DNA of 64,000 nucleotides from an uncultured Carboxylicivirga sp. (GTDB lineage: Bacteria; Bacteroidota; Bacteroidia; Bacteroidales; Marinilabiliaceae): positions 1 through 64,000 of the forward strand of contig CANLLN010000012.1 in NCBI GenBank assembly GCA_947491945.1. The letters run 5' to 3'. Below, in pieces: positions 61,803 to 64,000 of this stretch (position 1 is the first letter of the stretch; the number at the start of each line of letters is the position of its first letter). Below the pieces are notes generated by a model that was not told the DNA's origin, searched no databases, and saw only the letters and a list, made by a program, of their open reading frames with translations. The translations under genes and the position numbers were made by a program.

Positions 61803-63524
61803 ATGAATAATTTTTTGAGAAGTCCCAGGCTTAGATGGATAACAGGCCTTTCGCTTGTTGTGGTGATGCTGCTGGGTATTTACAGTTTTAACGATGATAA
61901 GCGTAACTTCGATGTTGTTAAGAACCTCGATATTTTCTACACCCTGTTTCGCGAGCTGAACAGCTACTATGTGGATGAGACCGATCCAGAAAAACTCATC
62001 TCCACCGGCATCGATAATATGCTGGAGTCTCTGGATCCTTACACCACTTATATTCCCGAATCGGACATGGAGGATTTTCGTTTTATGACCACCGGTGAAT
62101 ACGGCGGCATAGGCTCCCTCATATCTCAGCGTGGTGATTACGTGGTAATTGCCGAGCCCTACGAGGGTTTCCCGGCTTCTAATGCCGGACTAAAAGCCGG
62201 TGATAAAATACTGGAGATCGACGGTAAAAACATGGTGGGTAAGAAAACACCCGATGTGAGTGAGATGCTCAAGGGACCGGCCAATACCTCCCTGAAAATA
62301 AAGGTAGAACGTCCCGGTGAGAAAAAACCCATCAGCTATGAGCTTACACGTAAGAAAATAAGCATTAACCCGGTGCCCTACTACGGCATGATCAATGATG
62401 AGACGGGTATTATACAACTCAATAACTTTACGCAGGACTGTAGCCGCGAGATAGAGAAAGCCTTTCTTGACCTGCGCGATAAACAGGGCGCCAAAAGCGT
62501 GGTGTTGGATCTGCGGGCTAACCCGGGTGGCTTGCTCGACGAAGCCGTTAAGATTGTGAACCTGTTTGTGCCCTCGGGCTCCGAAGTGGTGAGCACACGC
62601 GGTAAGGTAAAGCAGTGGGACAAAACCTACAAGGCCATGCGCCAGCCCATCGATACGGTAATGCCTCTGGCAGTTTTGATCAGTCGCGGATCGGCATCGG
62701 CATCAGAGATTGTATCGGGTGCACTACAGGATTTGGATCGTGCTGTTATTCTGGGACAACGCTCCTTTGGTAAGGGACTTGTACAAACCACGCGCAACCT
62801 GTCGTACAATGCCAAGCTAAAGGTTACCACCGCCAAGTATTACATCCCTTCAGGACGTTGCATACAAGCCCTGGATTACACCCACCGCGATGAGGATGGT
62901 GCCGTAGGTTTTGTGGCCGACTCCCTGATTAGTGAGTACCAAACAAAAAATGGTCGCACGGTGTTTGATGGTGGTGGCATATCGCCCGATATTATGATTA
63001 AATCGCCCAAATACGCCAACGTAACCTTTGCCCTGGTGGTGCAGCAGATGATATTTGACTTCGCTACAGATTTTGTATTGCGTAACAAGAGCATAGCAGC
63101 GCCTGAAGATTTTATCGTCTCGAAAGAAGAGTACGATCGTTTTATTGATTTTGTGAAGGCCAAGGACGATTTCAGATACGAGTCTTTATCGCAGGAGAAG
63201 TTTAAAGACCTGGTGAAAACCGCCAAGCGCGAAGGATACTACGAAAAATCGAAAGATGACTTTGCCCTGCTGGAAGAGCATTTGAAGCTGGATATAGAAA
63301 AGGATATGCGCCAGTTTGAAGATGAAATAAAAGAATTAATGGTATTGGAAATAACCAAGCGTTACTACTACCAAAAAGGTGCCATTAAGGCCGGATTACA
63401 AAAGGATATTGAATTAGACGAAGCAGCCCGCCTGTTGAAAGACAAAGAGCAGTACACGGGACTACTCAACGGCACGGTGGCCAGCCACGCCGGCGACCGC
63501 CCTTCGCGCACTAAGAAAAGCTAA
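61803..63524 (+). CDS. C-terminal processing protease, S41 family (CtpA/Prc type)
   Basis: A 573-residue periplasmic serine protease anchored by an N-terminal helix (about 12-28). A PDZ domain (about 95-175, with GGIGSLISQRGDYVVIAEP) precedes the catalytic domain, which carries VVLDLRANPGGLLDEA, the nucleophile region SRGSASASEIVSG (Ser about 299) and the base RSFGKGLVQ (Lys324). The C-terminal 150 residues are largely helical. CtpA-type enzymes trim or degrade envelope proteins, including cell-wall hydrolases and their regulators. I chose the ATG at 61803 over the TTG at 61794. It is monocistronic, with a terminator downstream. Confidence 0.92.
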   Translation: MNNFLRSPRLRWITGLSLVVVMLLGIYSFNDDKRNFDVVKNLDIFYTLFRELNSYYVDETDPEKLISTGIDNMLESLDPYTTYIPESDMEDFRFMTTGEYGGIGSLISQRGDYVVIAEPYEGFPASNAGLKAGDKILEIDGKNMVGKKTPDVSEMLKGPANTSLKIKVERPGEKKPISYELTRKKISINPVPYYGMINDETGIIQLNNFTQDCSREIEKAFLDLRDKQGAKSVVLDLRANPGGLLDEAVKIVNLFVPSGSEVVSTRGKVKQWDKTYKAMRQPIDTVMPLAVLISRGSASASEIVSGALQDLDRAVILGQRSFGKGLVQTTRNLSYNAKLKVTTAKYYIPSGRCIQALDYTHRDEDGAVGFVADSLISEYQTKNGRTVFDGGGISPDIMIKSPKYANVTFALVVQQMIFDFATDFVLRNKSIAAPEDFIVSKEEYDRFIDFVKAKDDFRYESLSQEKFKDLVKTAKREGYYEKSKDDFALLEEHLKLDIEKDMRQFEDEIKELMVLEITKRYYYQKGAIKAGLQKDIELDEAARLLKDKEQYTGLLNGTVASHAGDRPSRTKKS

Positions 63525-63544
63525 AAAAACATCATCAATAATTG

Positions 63545-63580
63545 AAAAAGCGCTTACCGATTGGTAGGCGCTTTTCTTTT
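63545..63580 (+). terminator. Intrinsic terminator after the S41 protease
   Basis: AAAAGCGCTTACC pairs with GGTAGGCGCTTTT (one wobble) around GATT, followed by CTTTT. Confidence 0.82.
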
Positions 63581-63661
63581 AAGTTAGGATTAGATAGCGA
63601 CAATACACCTAAATTAAATCAGTTACCTTAGCATAAACCGTTTCATCATCCGGCACTCCAA

Positions 63662-64000
63662 CTACATGTCAAACAAGGTATCCAGCCTTTCATGCTTGGC
63701 ACTTCTCAGAAAATAACGGAGATAATTGTAATCTGCTTTGGCCTCTTTCATTTTACCCAAGCGTGCATAGGCATTGGCTCTCATAAAAACGATGTCTTCA
63801 TTAAAAGGATTACGCCGTATTAACTCATCTAAATAATGGATACACTTTTTATAGTTGCCGGCCTGATACAAACTATTAATGGGTGTAAAGACTTCCTCAT
63901 CACTCATAAGCCACCCAGCAACCGGAATGTAAAGGACCAGAATTATTTCTTTGCTCAAATTATATATACCCTTATTAGGCTCCACATGAAAATCATAAGG
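63662..64000 (-). CDS. TPR-type protein, N-terminus beyond the window
   Basis: The C-terminal part of a protein containing one or two tetratricopeptide-like units (YQAGNYKKCIHYLDELIRRN, FMRANAYARLGKMKEAKADY). The reading frame is open to the right edge (it continues ...PYDFHVEPNKG), so the GTG at 63985 is not necessarily its start and the true N-terminus may lie outside. A hydrophobic segment (EIILVLYIPVAGWLM) precedes the repeats and could be a membrane helix. TPR domains mediate protein contacts; nothing more specific can be said. It converges on the S41 protease gene across a terminator. Confidence 0.55.
   Translation of the reverse strand, partial: PYDFHVEPNKGIYNLSKEIILVLYIPVAGWLMSDEEVFTPINSLYQAGNYKKCIHYLDELIRRNPFNEDIVFMRANAYARLGKMKEAKADYNYLRYFLRSAKHERLDTLFDM

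Noticed and set aside
1-64000. CRISPR array, insertion sequence, prophage or integron
   Set aside because: I found no regularly spaced repeats, transposase, integrase, phage structural gene or terminal inverted repeats.

Overview
The window looks like chromosomal DNA of a Bacteroidota bacterium, most plausibly the Marinilabiliales/Bacteroidales side of the phylum (inference; no 16S is present). Direct signs are the phylum-typical -7 promoter box TAnnTTTG, often with TTG 19 bases upstream (purH, kamA-like gene, S41 protease), the type IX secretion protein PorQ, a TonB-dependent receptor with a DUF4249 lipoprotein, a DUF3098 protein next to ftsX, and the gene order purH-mreB-mreC-mreD-PBP2-rodA. 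I found no tRNA, CRISPR array, insertion sequence or phage gene. Most of it reads as core chromosome with a few accessory patches.

Layout. 0-3.2 kb: leftward promoter-like sites that may serve an rRNA operon outside the window, then a leftward GNAT acetyltransferase, peptidase E and an orphan MacB/FtsX-type permease. 3.8-11.1 kb: purH and the rod-shape/elongasome operon. 11.4-20 kb: a KamA-family radical SAM protein, a pentapeptide-repeat protein, an EamA exporter, three separate YkgJ-type cysteine-cluster proteins, PorQ, GtrA, an overlooked 50-residue membrane protein and an A+T-rich lipoprotein gene. 20.1-22.4 kb: a PIF1-type helicase with a C-terminal HTH_40-like region.

22.4-30.2 kb: a cell-surface polysaccharide locus in two converging halves: flippase, sulfotransferase, FemAB-like transferase, methyltransferase and polysaccharide deacetylase rightward; UDP-GlcNAc 2-epimerase and a GT4 glycosyltransferase leftward. 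30.4-37.2 kb: ftsX-DUF3098-uppP-truB-queA, then universal stress protein, phosphofructokinase and an APS-type CysH. 37.4-49 kb: outer-membrane protein, AspT/YidE-type transporter, an ECF sigma factor with a probable membrane anti-sigma factor, a methyl-accepting protein with a haem-binding CxxCH sensor domain, TtcA, TypA/BipA, TatD, TauE/SafE and IlvE. 49.2-54.8 kb: GNAT, RsgA, and a leftward nadB-GT-GT run. 55-61.6 kb: a divergent outer-membrane locus (DUF4249 lipoprotein plus a macroglobulin/plug-like secreted protein leftward; a small exported protein plus an STN-type TonB-dependent receptor rightward). 61.8-64 kb: an S41 C-terminal processing protease and a TPR protein cut by the window edge.

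The functional weight is on the envelope: peptidoglycan elongation, undecaprenyl phosphate recycling (UppP), surface polysaccharide building and modification, and outer-membrane import or secretion. The best candidates for something undescribed are the divergent DUF4249/plug-like/TonB-receptor locus, the haem MCP beside the ECF sigma pair, the modified polysaccharide locus and the noncanonical KamA-family enzyme. All functional claims rest on reading motifs by eye; no searches were run.
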